From positions 2,105,861-2,169,860 of the forward strand of contig NC_022792.1 of NCBI RefSeq assembly GCF_000504085.1: a DNA stretch of 64,000 nt. Direction: 5' to 3'. Source of the DNA: Pseudothermotoga elfii DSM 9442 = NBRC 107921. GTDB taxonomy: Bacteria > Thermotogota > Thermotogae > Thermotogales > DSM-5069. Positions 8,380-17,881 of the stretch are shown here, piece by piece. The notes beneath the pieces were generated by a model. That model saw only the letters and a program-made list of their open reading frames with translations, was not told the DNA's origin and did not search any database. The position numbers were made by a program, and so were the translations under genes. The number at the start of each line of letters is the position of its first letter. The stretch's first letter is position 1.

Positions 8380-9367
8380 AGAATTGCACCACCTCTCCAG
8401 GCTGAACAGGGTGATGGCATGCCACAAAATGCCCTTTCTCAATTTCAACATATAGCGGCTCTTCATTCTCGCACTTCTTATCAGCTTTGGGGCATCTTGG
8501 AGCAAACCTGCACCCCTTGGGGGGGTTGAGCAAATTTGGCGGTTCTCCGGGTATCGTAACAAGATCTGTTTTTTCGCCGACAGTACTTGGAAACGCGTGC
8601 ATCAGACCATACGTGTATGGATGCATGGGCCTTTTGAATATCGTAACTGAATCGGCAAGTTCTGCAAATTTTCCAGCGTACATAACCGCTATTTTATCGC
8701 TAACTTCTGCAATAACAGCTATATCGTGAGAAATGTAAATCATTGCCATATTAAGTTTCTTTTGAATAATACGTATTTCTTTCAAGATTCTATCCTGAAC
8801 AATCACATCCAATGCAGTGGTAGGTTCGTCAGCAATGATCACCCTTGGGTCACATGAAAGTGCCATAGCAATTACAGCACGCTGTTTCATACCACCACTG
8901 TATTGGTGAGGGTACTGATCCATTCTTGACGGATCTAAACCCACAAGTTCGAAAAGCTGGGCAACTTTTTCTCTTGCTTTATCCACTGGTACTTCAGGAT
9001 AATGGTTCTGTATTGCCTCAACTATCTGATCTCCTACTCTGTAAACTGGGTTAAGAGAATTCATAGCCGCCTGAAAAATCATAGATACACCACGCCATCT
9101 ATATTTTCTCATTTCAGACTCAGGAAGTGAAACCAGATCAACTGGACCATTACCCATATCAAAAAGAACCTTTCCAGCTTTAAACTCGGCATTGTCTGGA
9201 AGAAGCCTCAGCACAGTCATCGATATTGATGTCTTTCCACAACCTGATTCACCTACTATTCCCAAACTTTCTCCAGCGTCAAGATCAAAGTTTATACCAT
9301 CGACAGCCTTCACATAACCCATTTTTGTTTTGTAATACATCTTCAAGTCTTTCACAGAAAGTAGCAA
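8369..9367 (-). CDS. Opp/Dpp-type ABC transporter ATPase, OppD subunit
   Basis: The second ATPase of this importer (332 residues). It has Walker A GESGCGKT, the Q-loop in MIFQAAMNSLNP, signature YSGGMKQR, Walker B VIIADEP and the oligopeptide-transporter C-terminal region with cysteines (PKGCRFAPRCPKADKKC) that in this family can bind an iron-sulfur cluster. TTG 9367 is preferred because GAGGTG lies 6 bases before it; ATG 9373 and GTG 9376 are also in frame. The gene overlaps its neighbours on the permease side if the upstream starts are used, and overlaps oppF by 11 bases. Confidence 0.9.
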   Translation of the reverse strand: MLLSVKDLKMYYKTKMGYVKAVDGINFDLDAGESLGIVGESGCGKTSISMTVLRLLPDNAEFKAGKVLFDMGNGPVDLVSLPESEMRKYRWRGVSMIFQAAMNSLNPVYRVGDQIVEAIQNHYPEVPVDKAREKVAQLFELVGLDPSRMDQYPHQYSGGMKQRAVIAMALSCDPRVIIADEPTTALDVIVQDRILKEIRIIQKKLNMAMIYISHDIAVIAEVSDKIAVMYAGKFAELADSVTIFKRPMHPYTYGLMHAFPSTVGEKTDLVTIPGEPPNLLNPPKGCRFAPRCPKADKKCENEEPLYVEIEKGHFVACHHPVQPGEVVQFYAE

Positions 9368-9372
9368 CTTCA

Positions 9373-10353
9373 TCACCTCTTTCTGAGTCTTGGGTTAACT
9401 ATTTCTTCCAAACCTCTACCAAGGAAATAAAAAGCTGAACAAAGCAAAGTTATACAGGCGCCGGCCGGGACCCATAGCCACCAGAAAGTTCCTATGCTTG
9501 CACCCATCAGATAACCTGACGATTCAGCCATTTGAATTATTACTCCCCAGCTCATTCTTATATTGGCAAGCCCTAAAAATGACAGAGTAGCTTCTGTAAA
9601 AATGGCCCCCGTGACATTCAACATCATATACAGAAATGACAGCGGAAGAATATTGGGGATAATGTGCTTGAAAATTATATAAGCATCGCTTGCGCCGGCA
9701 GATTTCGCGGCCTCTATGAACGGTCTGACTTTGACCGTAAGTGCCTGAGCCTTGAGAACCAGTGTTATCGAGCCAAATCCAGATAGCAGGCCTATAATAA
9801 CAGCCAGTCTGAAAAGTGTTAAATCGATAAAGGCACTCAAAACCATCAATAAAGCCAAACTTGGAAAAAGCATTACAATGTCAGCAAGCCTCATAAAGAA
9901 AGTATCTATAACCCCGCCATAATAAGCAGAACTTGCTCCGATTATCGTACCTATAACAACCGTTATCAGTGCTGCTGTTATACCAAGAACAAACTCACGT
10001 GGGGTACTGTACATAACCATCGACAATATATCTCTACCAAGTGGATCCGTACCAAGTGGGTGTCTTAAAGATGGTGGTGACGGATGACTGATTACTTCTG
10101 GGTCGAACCCGACAATCGGGTCGTAAGGTAGGAAAGTCTGATAACCATATGGGTCATCTTTCCAGAAAATATTTTTCATCACAACTGGATAAAGAGGATA
10201 GATCAAACCAAAAATCGCAAAAAAGATTATCACACCAAGCCCAAAAACTGCAAGTTTCCTTTCTTTAAACAGTTCCCAGTTGGTTTTGAACGATCTCAAC
10301 CACAACTTGAAACGTATCTTCCACAATGGTTCCTTTATCACTGCTTCAACCAT
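9373..10353 (-). CDS. Opp/Dpp-type ABC transporter permease, OppC subunit
   Basis: An inner-membrane permease of 326 residues with a cytoplasmic N-terminus and about six helices. The segment HPLGTDPLGRDILS is the conserved OppC hallmark before the transport domain, and the EAA loop (EAAKSAGASDAYIIFKHIIPN) that docks on the ATPases is present. A long loop between the first helix and the core (about residues 50-95) is rich in Pro and aromatic residues. ATG 10353 is chosen because GAGGAG lies 7 bases upstream. It is preceded by the OppB gene after an 11-base gap and followed by oppD. Confidence 0.9.
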   Translation of the reverse strand: MVEAVIKEPLWKIRFKLWLRSFKTNWELFKERKLAVFGLGVIIFFAIFGLIYPLYPVVMKNIFWKDDPYGYQTFLPYDPIVGFDPEVISHPSPPSLRHPLGTDPLGRDILSMVMYSTPREFVLGITAALITVVIGTIIGASSAYYGGVIDTFFMRLADIVMLFPSLALLMVLSAFIDLTLFRLAVIIGLLSGFGSITLVLKAQALTVKVRPFIEAAKSAGASDAYIIFKHIIPNILPLSFLYMMLNVTGAIFTEATLSFLGLANIRMSWGVIIQMAESSGYLMGASIGTFWWLWVPAGACITLLCSAFYFLGRGLEEIVNPRLRKR

Positions 10354-10364
10354 CATATCACTCC

Positions 10365-11516
10365 TCAGTACCTGATTCTCGGATCTAAGAAGGCATACAA
10401 TATGTCGGCCACAAGATGCGCAACCAAAACAAAAACGCCCGTAAAGACAAGACAACCAATCAGCAGTGGACTGTCCTGCTGGTTAAGTGCTTCAAGGTAA
10501 AGCCTTCCTAATCCAGGCCACGAGAACATCGTTTCTGTGATTATTCCTCCGCCTATGGTGAACCCAAGACTTATCACAAAGTTAGTTACAAGCGGCAAAA
10601 GTGCGTTCCTCGCTGCGTGTTTATCTCTCACTACCTTATCTGGCAGCCCCTTCGCTTTTGCTGTAGTTATATAGTCCTCTCTTATAACATCAAGCATGGT
10701 ATCACGCATGACAAGCATACTACCGGCAAATGTGTAAAGAGTCAAAGTAATAACTGGCAAAACCATATGCTTTATAATATCCCAGGCATAAGTACCCTTG
10801 CCTGAGGAAATCCATATCAAAATTGAAATCAGAACAGCGCCTGCTAAGGATGTATAGAGTAAAGTTTTCTTGGCGGGTATCGTCTTGAGTCTTTGAGAAA
10901 TTATCGCCGCAATTAAAAATACAACCAGGAAAATAAATGCATTCAACATTAATTTTAAGAAAACATCCTGTGCTGAAAACGGGACATCTCTCCATAAATT
11001 CGGTTCAATAAACTGATTCAAAGGCAGTATTCCCAGGATAACCCCAAAGAGCCATATATTGAATATAGCCAGAAGGGGAAGAAATATTGTCCAAAAGATA
11101 ATTCCAGTAAAGGTCGTTACCTTGTCAGCAATCTTGCCTCTGCTCCACGCTGCCTTTTTTCCCAGATTATATCCAAGTGCGTAAGAGACCAGTGTTGCTG
11201 TCACAAAAAGGAAAACAGTTCTTGGCAATCTTTCCATTATAAGTGTGGTGACTTTTCTGGGAAAGTAGGAAAAAGAAACTCCAAGATCCAGTACCAGGAA
11301 ATTTTTCATGTAATACAGATATCTTGTAAAAACAGGCTTATCAAAACCAAACTGTCTTTTGAGGTTTTCTCTTATTTCAGGAGTGATCTTCGGATTCATC
11401 AAATATTTATCGAGGAAACTACCAGGTAGAGCCTCCATTAACCAGAAAACAATTGTTACATAAATAAACAGGAGTATAACTATCTGCACTATTCTCTCGC
11501 TAAGAAATCTGACCAC
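10365..11516 (-). CDS. Opp/Dpp-type ABC transporter permease, OppB subunit
   Basis: An inner-membrane permease of 383 residues, longer than the usual 305-340. The N-terminus (ERIVQIVILLFIYVTIVFWLMEALPGS) and the EAA loop with the following AARNALLPLVTNF motif identify OppB. The extra length is a hydrophobic insert of about 60 residues, roughly residues 180-245 (DVFLKLMLNAFIFLVVFLIA... and KKTLLYTSLAGAVLISILIW), which looks like two additional helices before the core transport domain. The start is GTG 11516 after AGGAGGTAG. It is separated from the binding-protein gene by a strong hairpin. Confidence 0.9.
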   Translation of the reverse strand: MVRFLSERIVQIVILLFIYVTIVFWLMEALPGSFLDKYLMNPKITPEIRENLKRQFGFDKPVFTRYLYYMKNFLVLDLGVSFSYFPRKVTTLIMERLPRTVFLFVTATLVSYALGYNLGKKAAWSRGKIADKVTTFTGIIFWTIFLPLLAIFNIWLFGVILGILPLNQFIEPNLWRDVPFSAQDVFLKLMLNAFIFLVVFLIAAIISQRLKTIPAKKTLLYTSLAGAVLISILIWISSGKGTYAWDIIKHMVLPVITLTLYTFAGSMLVMRDTMLDVIREDYITTAKAKGLPDKVVRDKHAARNALLPLVTNFVISLGFTIGGGIITETMFSWPGLGRLYLEALNQQDSPLLIGCLVFTGVFVLVAHLVADILYAFLDPRIRY

Positions 11517-11544
11517 TTTCTACCTCCTCCTCAGCTGTCAAAAT

Positions 11545-11571
11545 CCAACCGCCCCATCAGGGGGCGGTTGG
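11545..11571 (-). terminator. Intergenic hairpin between binding-protein and permease genes
   Basis: CCAACCGCCCC (11545-11555) pairs perfectly with GGGGCGGTTGG (11561-11571) around a 5-base loop, an 11-bp GC-rich stem. Read on the minus strand it is followed by ATTTTGAC, a weak U tract. It lies between the binding-protein stop and the permease ribosome binding site, so it can act as a partial terminator or as an RNA 3' stabiliser that keeps binding-protein message high. Confidence 0.8.
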
Positions 11572-11597
11572 TAAATAAGGTAAGCCAAAGTTTTCTA

Positions 11598-13430
11598 TCA
11601 CTCAGCAGCTTTGACCAAAGTAGGTGTGCCGTATACATACTGCAAACCAGAAAGTGTCTTCTCATATGGGAAAACAACTTGATCTGACCTGTAAGCCTCT
11701 GTTACTGGCGTATCAAACAGAACAAGATATGGAAGGTCTTCTGCCAGGATTTCTTGAAGTTTGAAGGAAAGTTCTCTTGCCTTGTTTATATCAGAAGCCG
11801 CAAGGAATTCATCAGCAAGTTTGTCAAATTCTGGATTGTTGTAACCCGCAGCATTGAAATCTCCCACACCAGAGCGTCTGCTGTGGAAGAAATCTGCAAC
11901 ATGATCTGGATAGTAGCCAAGACTCCAACCAAGCATGTAAATATCAAAATTAAATGGTTCGTCAAAAACTCTCTGAACAATCAGGTTGAAATCAACCAAA
12001 TTAGCCTTAATTGGAATACCAATCTCATTTGCCCATCTTTCAATGTAAAGTGCCATAGTGGCTCTCATAGGATCATAACCAGCACCCGGGGCAAGAAGTT
12101 CAATCTGCTCAATTCTCTGCCCGTCTGGTCCAATCAAGCCTCTACCCTGTCTGACAACATTGTTACCTTCTATCTTTGGTTCAACTACCCATCTGAAACC
12201 TGCTTTTTTCAACAGATCAATCGCGAGTTTCCTTCTATCGCCGGAGCTCAGACCATATCCTGGAGACAGTTTTTCAACATTCGGATTGTACCAGAAGGTA
12301 TTTCCAGAAGGAACAACGCCATACTGTGGAAATGCCTGTCCACCAAGAACTCTCGAAGTGAGGAATTCACGATCTACCAGAGCAGCTATTGCCTGTCTGA
12401 ATTCTTTTATGTTCATTGGAAATCTTCTCATGTTGAAGCACATATACCTGAATCCATTGACACTATTCTTTATGATCTTTACATTTGCTATCTTTGCAAG
12501 CTGATCTTCTTCACCTTTTTGCAAACCGAGCGAATTGAATATGAAGCTTACATCTCCGTTTATTAAAGCCGTAATAGCTGCCGACCTGTTTAGATACATT
12601 CTGTAAACGATATTCTCAACATATGGACCAGTCACGAGCTCAAGTTCTTTCTCGCCAGCAGCCTCTCCATAACCCGTCCATACAAAACCTGTATTTGGAT
12701 TCTCAATTTTCACTGCTCCATTTTTGTAGAGGGTTAGAACACTTCCTTTATCATAGTAGTCATCTCTTGCCTCAATTTCTATAAATGCTCCTTTTTCCCA
12801 TCTCTTGAAAGCAAATGCACCAAGGATTGGCTCATCAGATGTGTCGTAGTTGTAAATTGTCTGAAGAGGATTTCCAGTTTTGAAAGCCTCTTCGATCTTC
12901 GGTTCCCAATACTTTTTCTGCAGAATTGGTACCATCAGCGCACCAAAGTTTGCTTTTGCAAGGCTTGGCTGAGTGAAATAAGCTTTAACTGTGAAATCAT
13001 CAACTTTTTCTGCCTTCACGAAATAATCCTTGTCAATATAACTCGCCCAGTTTCCACCTAGACCGTAATCAGTTATCAGCTTTCTCACTGTGTTCAAAGT
13101 CCAGACCACATCATCTGCGGTAAACTGAGTTCCATCAGACCACACAGCATCTGTTCTAAGTTTTACAGTATAAACCCACAAATCTCCCTCTTGGACAATT
13201 TCTGGCAGGTCTGCTGCGAGACTCGGTACCCAGTCAAATCTGACATCAGAATAGGAGTAAAGACCAGGATATCTTGGTGACAGCACATACCCTGTCCAGA
13301 CAGTTGCGTTCGGTCCAAGATAATCCCATATGTTCAAAGATATGGGCTCCTGCAAAAACGCCCAGTTAACAGTTTGTGCGAAAGCGAAAGCCGCGACAAC
13401 AAGTAGCATCAAAGCAAGGAATTTCTTCAT
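11598..13430 (-). CDS. ABC transporter extracellular solute-binding protein, family 5
   Basis: A 610-residue secreted binding protein of the OppA/DppA family (SBP_bac_5), which captures peptides or, in many Thermotogales, oligosaccharides outside the membrane and delivers them to OppBCDF. The N-terminal signal peptide MKKFLALMLLVVAAFAFAQ ends in a type I cleavage-like AFA-Q. Family features include WSDGTQFTADDVVWTL and the KKAGFRW...LLAPG...ERWANEIGI region. ATG 13430 is used because GGGAGGT lies 7 bases upstream; the GTG at 13436 falls against that site. It is the first gene of the operon and has its own strong promoter. Confidence 0.92.
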   Translation of the reverse strand: MKKFLALMLLVVAAFAFAQTVNWAFLQEPISLNIWDYLGPNATVWTGYVLSPRYPGLYSYSDVRFDWVPSLAADLPEIVQEGDLWVYTVKLRTDAVWSDGTQFTADDVVWTLNTVRKLITDYGLGGNWASYIDKDYFVKAEKVDDFTVKAYFTQPSLAKANFGALMVPILQKKYWEPKIEEAFKTGNPLQTIYNYDTSDEPILGAFAFKRWEKGAFIEIEARDDYYDKGSVLTLYKNGAVKIENPNTGFVWTGYGEAAGEKELELVTGPYVENIVYRMYLNRSAAITALINGDVSFIFNSLGLQKGEEDQLAKIANVKIIKNSVNGFRYMCFNMRRFPMNIKEFRQAIAALVDREFLTSRVLGGQAFPQYGVVPSGNTFWYNPNVEKLSPGYGLSSGDRRKLAIDLLKKAGFRWVVEPKIEGNNVVRQGRGLIGPDGQRIEQIELLAPGAGYDPMRATMALYIERWANEIGIPIKANLVDFNLIVQRVFDEPFNFDIYMLGWSLGYYPDHVADFFHSRRSGVGDFNAAGYNNPEFDKLADEFLAASDINKARELSFKLQEILAEDLPYLVLFDTPVTEAYRSDQVVFPYEKTLSGLQYVYGTPTLVKAAE

Positions 13431-13465
13431 TCCCACTACCTCCCTTCATAGGATAGTCTAAACCG

Positions 13466-13494
13466 ATTATACAATCTGTTACATAATCAGTCAA
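13466..13494 (-). promoter_or_regulatory. Sigma-A-type promoter for the Opp-type operon
   Basis: Read on the minus strand, TTGACT (13494-13489) and TATAAT (13471-13466) are separated by exactly 17 bases, close to the consensus. Transcription would begin near 13459, about 30 bases before the binding-protein start. It lies in the 84-base gap between kbl and the binding-protein gene. Confidence 0.8.
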
Positions 13495-13513
13495 ATTGCT
13501 ATACCCAAGCGCC

Positions 13514-14749
13514 TCACGACCATCTATATTTTCTGTACTTTCTCAAAATTTCCAATACATAATCGATATCGTAATCAGTGTGGTCTGCATTTATCTGAAA
13601 TCTTATAGTTTCATCCCCTTTCGGTACTACAGGATAATTCAGACCAGTAGCTAAAATGCCGTTATCAAGTAGATATTTCACAATATCCAATGTTCTTCTG
13701 GTGTCTCTAACAAGCAAGGGAACTATCGGATGCTCACTGGCAATAGTCTCATATCCTGCTTCAGATAAGCCTTTTCTGAATCTCTCCGCAAGCTCCCTTA
13801 AATGTTTCAACCTCATCTCACCTTCTTCGCTATCCAGAATTTCCAACACTCTAAGCGCACACGCTGCTTCAGCAGGTGTTATAGGATTGGAATAAATATA
13901 GGTAATCGCCTTTTCTCTGAGATAGGTGGTTAGAGTTTCATTTGAAACTACATAGCCGCCATTAACCCCAAAAGCTTTTCCAAGAGTTCCTATCAGGATG
14001 TCTGCCATCGCACCCGTCATCTCTTCGGTACCACGACCTGTTGAACCGAAAGCTCCAACACCATGAGAATCGTCAACAATTGTTATTATATTTTCCTCAA
14101 AATTGCTATCATAGTGGTTGACAATCTCCGCTATCCGATGCAGTGGAGCATAGTCTCCCCTCATGCTGAACACACCATCTGTTACAATAATCAATCTCCT
14201 GGCTCTGCCAGTACTATTTCTAATCTTTTCTTCGAGATCTTCCATATCCAAATGCTTATAAACAAATTTGTCTTTCGGTCTGGAAAGTTTTATTGCGTTG
14301 ATAATGCAGTTATGGTTGAGTTCATCACTGATAATAATTGTTTCATCTGTTACAAGTGAAGAAATCACGCCTATAACAGTTACATAAGCTGCGCTGTATA
14401 TCATTGCATCTTCTCTTGAATGAAATTGTGCGAGTTTTTTTTCAAGTTCCCTGTGTGGAAAATAAGTTCCACTGATGAATCTAACGGCTCCGGGGCCAAC
14501 ACCATATTTTCTTGCAGCTTCTTCCTCAATTTTGATGATTTCATCTTTCAGAGACATCCCAAGATAAGAATTGGAATTCATTCTTATAAATTCTCTATCA
14601 CCATAACCTTTCAGTAAAAATCTTGGTCCTTTTTTACCCTGTGGTTTTTTCACATCAACAATTACGAATTCTTTGCCCTTCGCTCTCCCTTCCATCGAGA
14701 GCCGCTCAAGTTCATCTCTCAGGACACCTGTGATCCTTGATAAAGGCAT
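13514..14749 (-). CDS. kbl: Glycine C-acetyltransferase (2-amino-3-ketobutyrate CoA ligase)
   Basis: A PLP-dependent alpha-oxoamine synthase (411 residues) that splits 2-amino-3-oxobutyrate with CoA to glycine and acetyl-CoA. Visible are the NSNSYLGMS substrate-side motif, HNCIINAI, the cofactor-binding IVDDSHGVGAFG region and the PLP lysine in IGTLGKAFG. The same fold includes 8-amino-7-oxononanoate synthase (BioF), but the divergent neighbour tdh makes the product of its reaction the likely substrate. The start is ATG 14749 after GAGGTG. The gene is transcribed away from tdh through a 123-base shared upstream region in which I see no strong promoter. Confidence 0.85.
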   Translation of the reverse strand: MPLSRITGVLRDELERLSMEGRAKGKEFVIVDVKKPQGKKGPRFLLKGYGDREFIRMNSNSYLGMSLKDEIIKIEEEAARKYGVGPGAVRFISGTYFPHRELEKKLAQFHSREDAMIYSAAYVTVIGVISSLVTDETIIISDELNHNCIINAIKLSRPKDKFVYKHLDMEDLEEKIRNSTGRARRLIIVTDGVFSMRGDYAPLHRIAEIVNHYDSNFEENIITIVDDSHGVGAFGSTGRGTEEMTGAMADILIGTLGKAFGVNGGYVVSNETLTTYLREKAITYIYSNPITPAEAACALRVLEILDSEEGEMRLKHLRELAERFRKGLSEAGYETIASEHPIVPLLVRDTRRTLDIVKYLLDNGILATGLNYPVVPKGDETIRFQINADHTDYDIDYVLEILRKYRKYRWS

Positions 14750-14872
14750 TGTTACACCTCCTTTTGTATTTGCACATTTATTTTACAACATCCTCAAAAT
14801 TAACCGAACAAATGATTTTGAATTTCCATAACATTTGAGGTAAGCTCTTTTTTGTGGCAGGGAGGGATGATT

Positions 14873-15907
14873 ATGAAAGCCATAACAAAAACACACATGG
14901 CGGCAGGATTGAAAATGAAAGATATTCCAGAACCTTCGAACTTGAAACCAACAGAAGTTCTGGTAAAGGTTAGAAAAGTTTCAATATGCGGCTCTGACGT
15001 ACATATTTATAAATGGGACGACTGGGCACAGAAACATATTAAACCACCAATGACAGTGGGGCATGAATTTGCTGGAATAGTTGAAGCTGTCGGAGAAGCT
15101 GTAACAATGGTAAAAGTAGGAGATTATGTTGCGGCAGAAACACATATACCATGTCAGCACTGTTATCAATGCAAAACTAACCGTATGCATATATGCAAAG
15201 ATATGAAGATTCTCGGCGTGGATATAGATGGTGCTTTCGCAGAATATGTCAGGGTACCAGAGATTGTCCTGTGGAAAGTTTCGAAAGAGATACCAGAAGA
15301 ATTTGCATCTGTTATGGAACCATTTGGAAATGCTGTACATACAGCACTTGTTGAAGATTTGACAGGTAAAACAGTTCTTATAACCGGTGTTGGTCCAATA
15401 GGAGCTATGGCAATCCAGGTTGCAAAAGCTTCTGGTGCTTCACTGGTGATAGCTTCAGAAATAAAACCCTTCAGAAAGAACCTTGCAAAAATAAACGGCG
15501 CAGATGTCGTAATAGATCCAAGAGAAGAGAATCTGACTCAAAAAGTGATGAAATTGACAGGTGGAGATGGCGTAGACATTTTGCTTGAAATGTCTGGCAG
15601 CAGCACAGCACTTGAACAGGGATTACAGAGCCTCACCAGAGGTGGCAGTGCCTCTATACTCGGTGTTTTCAGTACCAGAATTCAGATTCCCATAGATGAA
15701 CTCATAACTTTCAAAGGTATAAAGCTTTTTGGAATAACTGGCAGAAAAATGTTCGAAACATGGAGAATAGCTGACCAGTTATTGAAAAGCAAAAAGATAG
15801 ACCTTTCGAAAGTAGTTACACACATGATTTCTTTTAAAGACTGGGAAAAAGGTTTTGAATTAATGTTGAATGGTGAATGTGGAAAAGTGGTTATGAGTGT
15901 AGAATGA
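14873..15907 (+). CDS. tdh: L-threonine 3-dehydrogenase, zinc-dependent
   Basis: A medium-chain zinc alcohol dehydrogenase (344 residues) that oxidises L-threonine to 2-amino-3-oxobutyrate with NAD+. Visible are the catalytic-zinc ligands in ICGSDVHIY and GHEFAG, the four structural-zinc cysteines (CQHCYQCKTNRMHIC), and the NAD-binding GVGPIGAM. The DVHIYKWDDWA segment is typical of threonine dehydrogenase rather than sorbitol dehydrogenase. ATG 14873 is preferred to ATG 14852 because GGAGGG lies just before it. With kbl on the other strand it makes the threonine-to-glycine pathway. Its stop codon lies in a palindromic hairpin shared with the converging gene. Confidence 0.9.
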   Translation: MKAITKTHMAAGLKMKDIPEPSNLKPTEVLVKVRKVSICGSDVHIYKWDDWAQKHIKPPMTVGHEFAGIVEAVGEAVTMVKVGDYVAAETHIPCQHCYQCKTNRMHICKDMKILGVDIDGAFAEYVRVPEIVLWKVSKEIPEEFASVMEPFGNAVHTALVEDLTGKTVLITGVGPIGAMAIQVAKASGASLVIASEIKPFRKNLAKINGADVVIDPREENLTQKVMKLTGGDGVDILLEMSGSSTALEQGLQSLTRGGSASILGVFSTRIQIPIDELITFKGIKLFGITGRKMFETWRIADQLLKSKKIDLSKVVTHMISFKDWEKGFELMLNGECGKVVMSVE

Positions 15908-15928
15908 GGGGATTTTTCCCCTCATTCT
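15901..15928. terminator. Palindromic hairpin over two converging stop codons
   Basis: AGAATGAGGGG (15901-15911) pairs perfectly with CCCCTCATTCT (15918-15928) around a T-rich 6-base loop. The left arm contains the tdh stop (15905-15907) and the right arm contains the stop of the converging FakA-like gene (15922-15924). The stem is perfect in both directions, but there is no clear U tract after it on either strand, so its strength as an intrinsic terminator is uncertain. Confidence 0.65.
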
Positions 15929-17535
15929 ATCATTAGAAGATAAGGATAATGCGGCTGACCTCCGTCATGAATATCAATCTGAACCTCATCTATAACCTTT
16001 TCTAAGGATTCTTTTATTGCATTTACTTCTTCATCGACAGCATCCTGCCCAGTAAATATCGTCACTACCTCTTTACCGCGCAGATCAAGCGCTGTTAAAG
16101 CTCTATTTAATGCCTGCTTAAGTGACAAACCATGGGAAATCAATTTTTTACCTCTCATTACCATATACTCACCTTTTTTGATTTTTGTTCCATTGTGTCT
16201 TGCATCTCGCACAGCTCTGGTAATACTCAAAGGTATGATATATTTTGCCGCTTCGATGAATTTTTCTCTAAGTCTGTCAAGCTCTTCGTTTGGATCAAAA
16301 CTCATCATAGATGATATGCATTCCTGAACGGTCTGGGTTGGAATTACGATAACATTTTTGCCTTTTGTATTTTCCGCGGCTTGCTTTGCCGCCAGGAAAA
16401 TGTTAGGGTTGTTTGGAAACAGAAAAATTATCTCTGCGTTCACTCTATCTATCGCAAATTTCAAATCTGCCGTGCTTGGATTCATAGTCTGGCCACCACG
16501 CACAACCTGATCAACGCCGAGATTTTTCAAAATTTCAGAAATTCCATGACCTGGAGAAACAGCCACAAAACCATATTTTCTGGGTGGTTCGCTGTTCTGA
16601 CCAACCAGATGCTCATGCTGAAGTTTCATATTGTCTATTTTTACTTTCAATATTTCTCCATATTTCAGGGCTTCTTCAATAACAACTCCGGGATTGTTAG
16701 TATGAACATGGGTCTTAAGAACATTCTCATCACAAACTACCACGGCGGAATCTCCTATTCCTTCCAAAAAGAGCTTGAGGTCACCTACTTTTCCAGATTG
16801 AAAATCATCGTAGCACTTTATCATTAATTCTGTGCAATATTGATAGACAAGCTCCTGAGCGGGAATCTCAACAACTACTTCTCCTTCTGTGTTCGTCATA
16901 ACCTCAAGATTTACTTCTTTTTCTCCCTCAGCGATAGCCAGAAAGCCTTTAAAGATATAATAAAGGCCTTTTGCCCCAGCATCAACAACACCAGCTTCTT
17001 TGAGGGCAGGAAGCAAATTCGGTGTATCCCTGACTGTTTGTTCGCTCACTTTAACTACCCATTTGAGAACCTGTTCTATACTTTCCGCATCGACAATTTC
17101 TTCGGACTTTTCATCAAGTCTCCTTAAAACTGTTAGAATGGTGCCTTCAACTGGTCTCATCACAGCTTTGTAAGCAACGGCACGTGCAGATGAGATCATT
17201 CGTAAAATGTCTTTTGGCTGAAGAGTTCTTTTTTTACCACAGTATTCAGCGAATCCTCTGAATATCTGCGACAGTATAACCCCGGAATTTCCACGGGCTC
17301 CCATAAGTGTTCCATTTCTTATTGATTCCATTATTGTCTGCAAACTATGCTCGTTCTTCCCCAGCTGGTCAAGGTACTTGCAACCTTCTTTCATTGTCGC
17401 AAGCATGTTCGAGCCAGTATCTCCGTCAGGCACGGGAAAAACATTCAGTGCATTGAGCTCATCAACATGAATGGCAAGTTGCTCGGTGGCCTTTTGAAAC
17501 GCAAGCCTCATAAATTTCCCATTCACTTTTTCCAA
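15922..17535 (-). CDS. DhaL-domain kinase-like protein, FakA/YloV family
   Basis: About 537 residues. The N-terminal DhaL (DAK2) domain carries the Mg-ATP motif PVPDGDTGSNM, and a middle and C-terminal part follow as in FakA, the ATP-binding subunit of fatty acid kinase, which phosphorylates fatty acids held by a FakB/DegV protein. No FakB gene is adjacent, so the fatty-acid role is inferred from family resemblance. TTG 17535 is preferred since GGAGGTG precedes it by 6 bases; the in-frame GTG 17544 overlaps that site. It is the last gene of the operon, directly after an Asp23-family gene, an order common in Firmicutes as well. Confidence 0.85.
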   Translation of the reverse strand: MEKVNGKFMRLAFQKATEQLAIHVDELNALNVFPVPDGDTGSNMLATMKEGCKYLDQLGKNEHSLQTIMESIRNGTLMGARGNSGVILSQIFRGFAEYCGKKRTLQPKDILRMISSARAVAYKAVMRPVEGTILTVLRRLDEKSEEIVDAESIEQVLKWVVKVSEQTVRDTPNLLPALKEAGVVDAGAKGLYYIFKGFLAIAEGEKEVNLEVMTNTEGEVVVEIPAQELVYQYCTELMIKCYDDFQSGKVGDLKLFLEGIGDSAVVVCDENVLKTHVHTNNPGVVIEEALKYGEILKVKIDNMKLQHEHLVGQNSEPPRKYGFVAVSPGHGISEILKNLGVDQVVRGGQTMNPSTADLKFAIDRVNAEIIFLFPNNPNIFLAAKQAAENTKGKNVIVIPTQTVQECISSMMSFDPNEELDRLREKFIEAAKYIIPLSITRAVRDARHNGTKIKKGEYMVMRGKKLISHGLSLKQALNRALTALDLRGKEVVTIFTGQDAVDEEVNAIKESLEKVIDEVQIDIHDGGQPHYPYLLMIE

Positions 17536-17548
17536 GATCCGCACCTCC

Positions 17549-17881
17549 TCAGCGGATCCCCGTCACGTGTACGTTGACTTCGATATCTTCACAGCCGCCA
17601 ATTGTTTTCAAAACATGTGTAACATTTTCAATTATGTTTTTGGCCACTTCTGAAACTTTTACACCATATTCAAGCTCAATATAAAGGTCAACAAGCACCT
17701 TGCCAGTGTCAAGTTCCTCCACTTTGATTCTCTCTTCCTCTTTTTCACCAAAAAGCTTTCCAAAGAAACTATCTGAAGATATGTTAACGGGGCCGTAAGT
17801 CTGAACGGTTGCTATATAAGCAAGTTTTTTTAATGCTTTAAGGCTTATCTCCAGTTCACCATAATCAAGTCTTATTACCAT
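17549..17881 (-). CDS. Asp23/Gls24 family protein
   Basis: A 110-residue member of the Asp23/Gls24 (YloU-like) family, small alkaline-shock or envelope-stress proteins of mostly unknown function. The patterns GELEISLKALKKLA at the N-terminus and LDTGKVLVDLYIELEYGVKVSEVAKNI in the middle are typical. It starts at ATG 17881, overlapping the dxs stop by 7 bases with GGAGG in the dxs tail. It ends 13 bases before the FakA-like gene; an asp23-fakA pair is a well-known neighbourhood (yloU-yloV). Confidence 0.85.
   Translation of the reverse strand: MVIRLDYGELEISLKALKKLAYIATVQTYGPVNISSDSFFGKLFGEKEEERIKVEELDTGKVLVDLYIELEYGVKVSEVAKNIIENVTHVLKTIGGCEDIEVNVHVTGIR

Noticed and set aside
11754..12566. 270-residue ORF on the plus strand
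   Set aside because: It lies entirely antisense to the binding-protein gene (11598-13430), has low-complexity composition and no family pattern.
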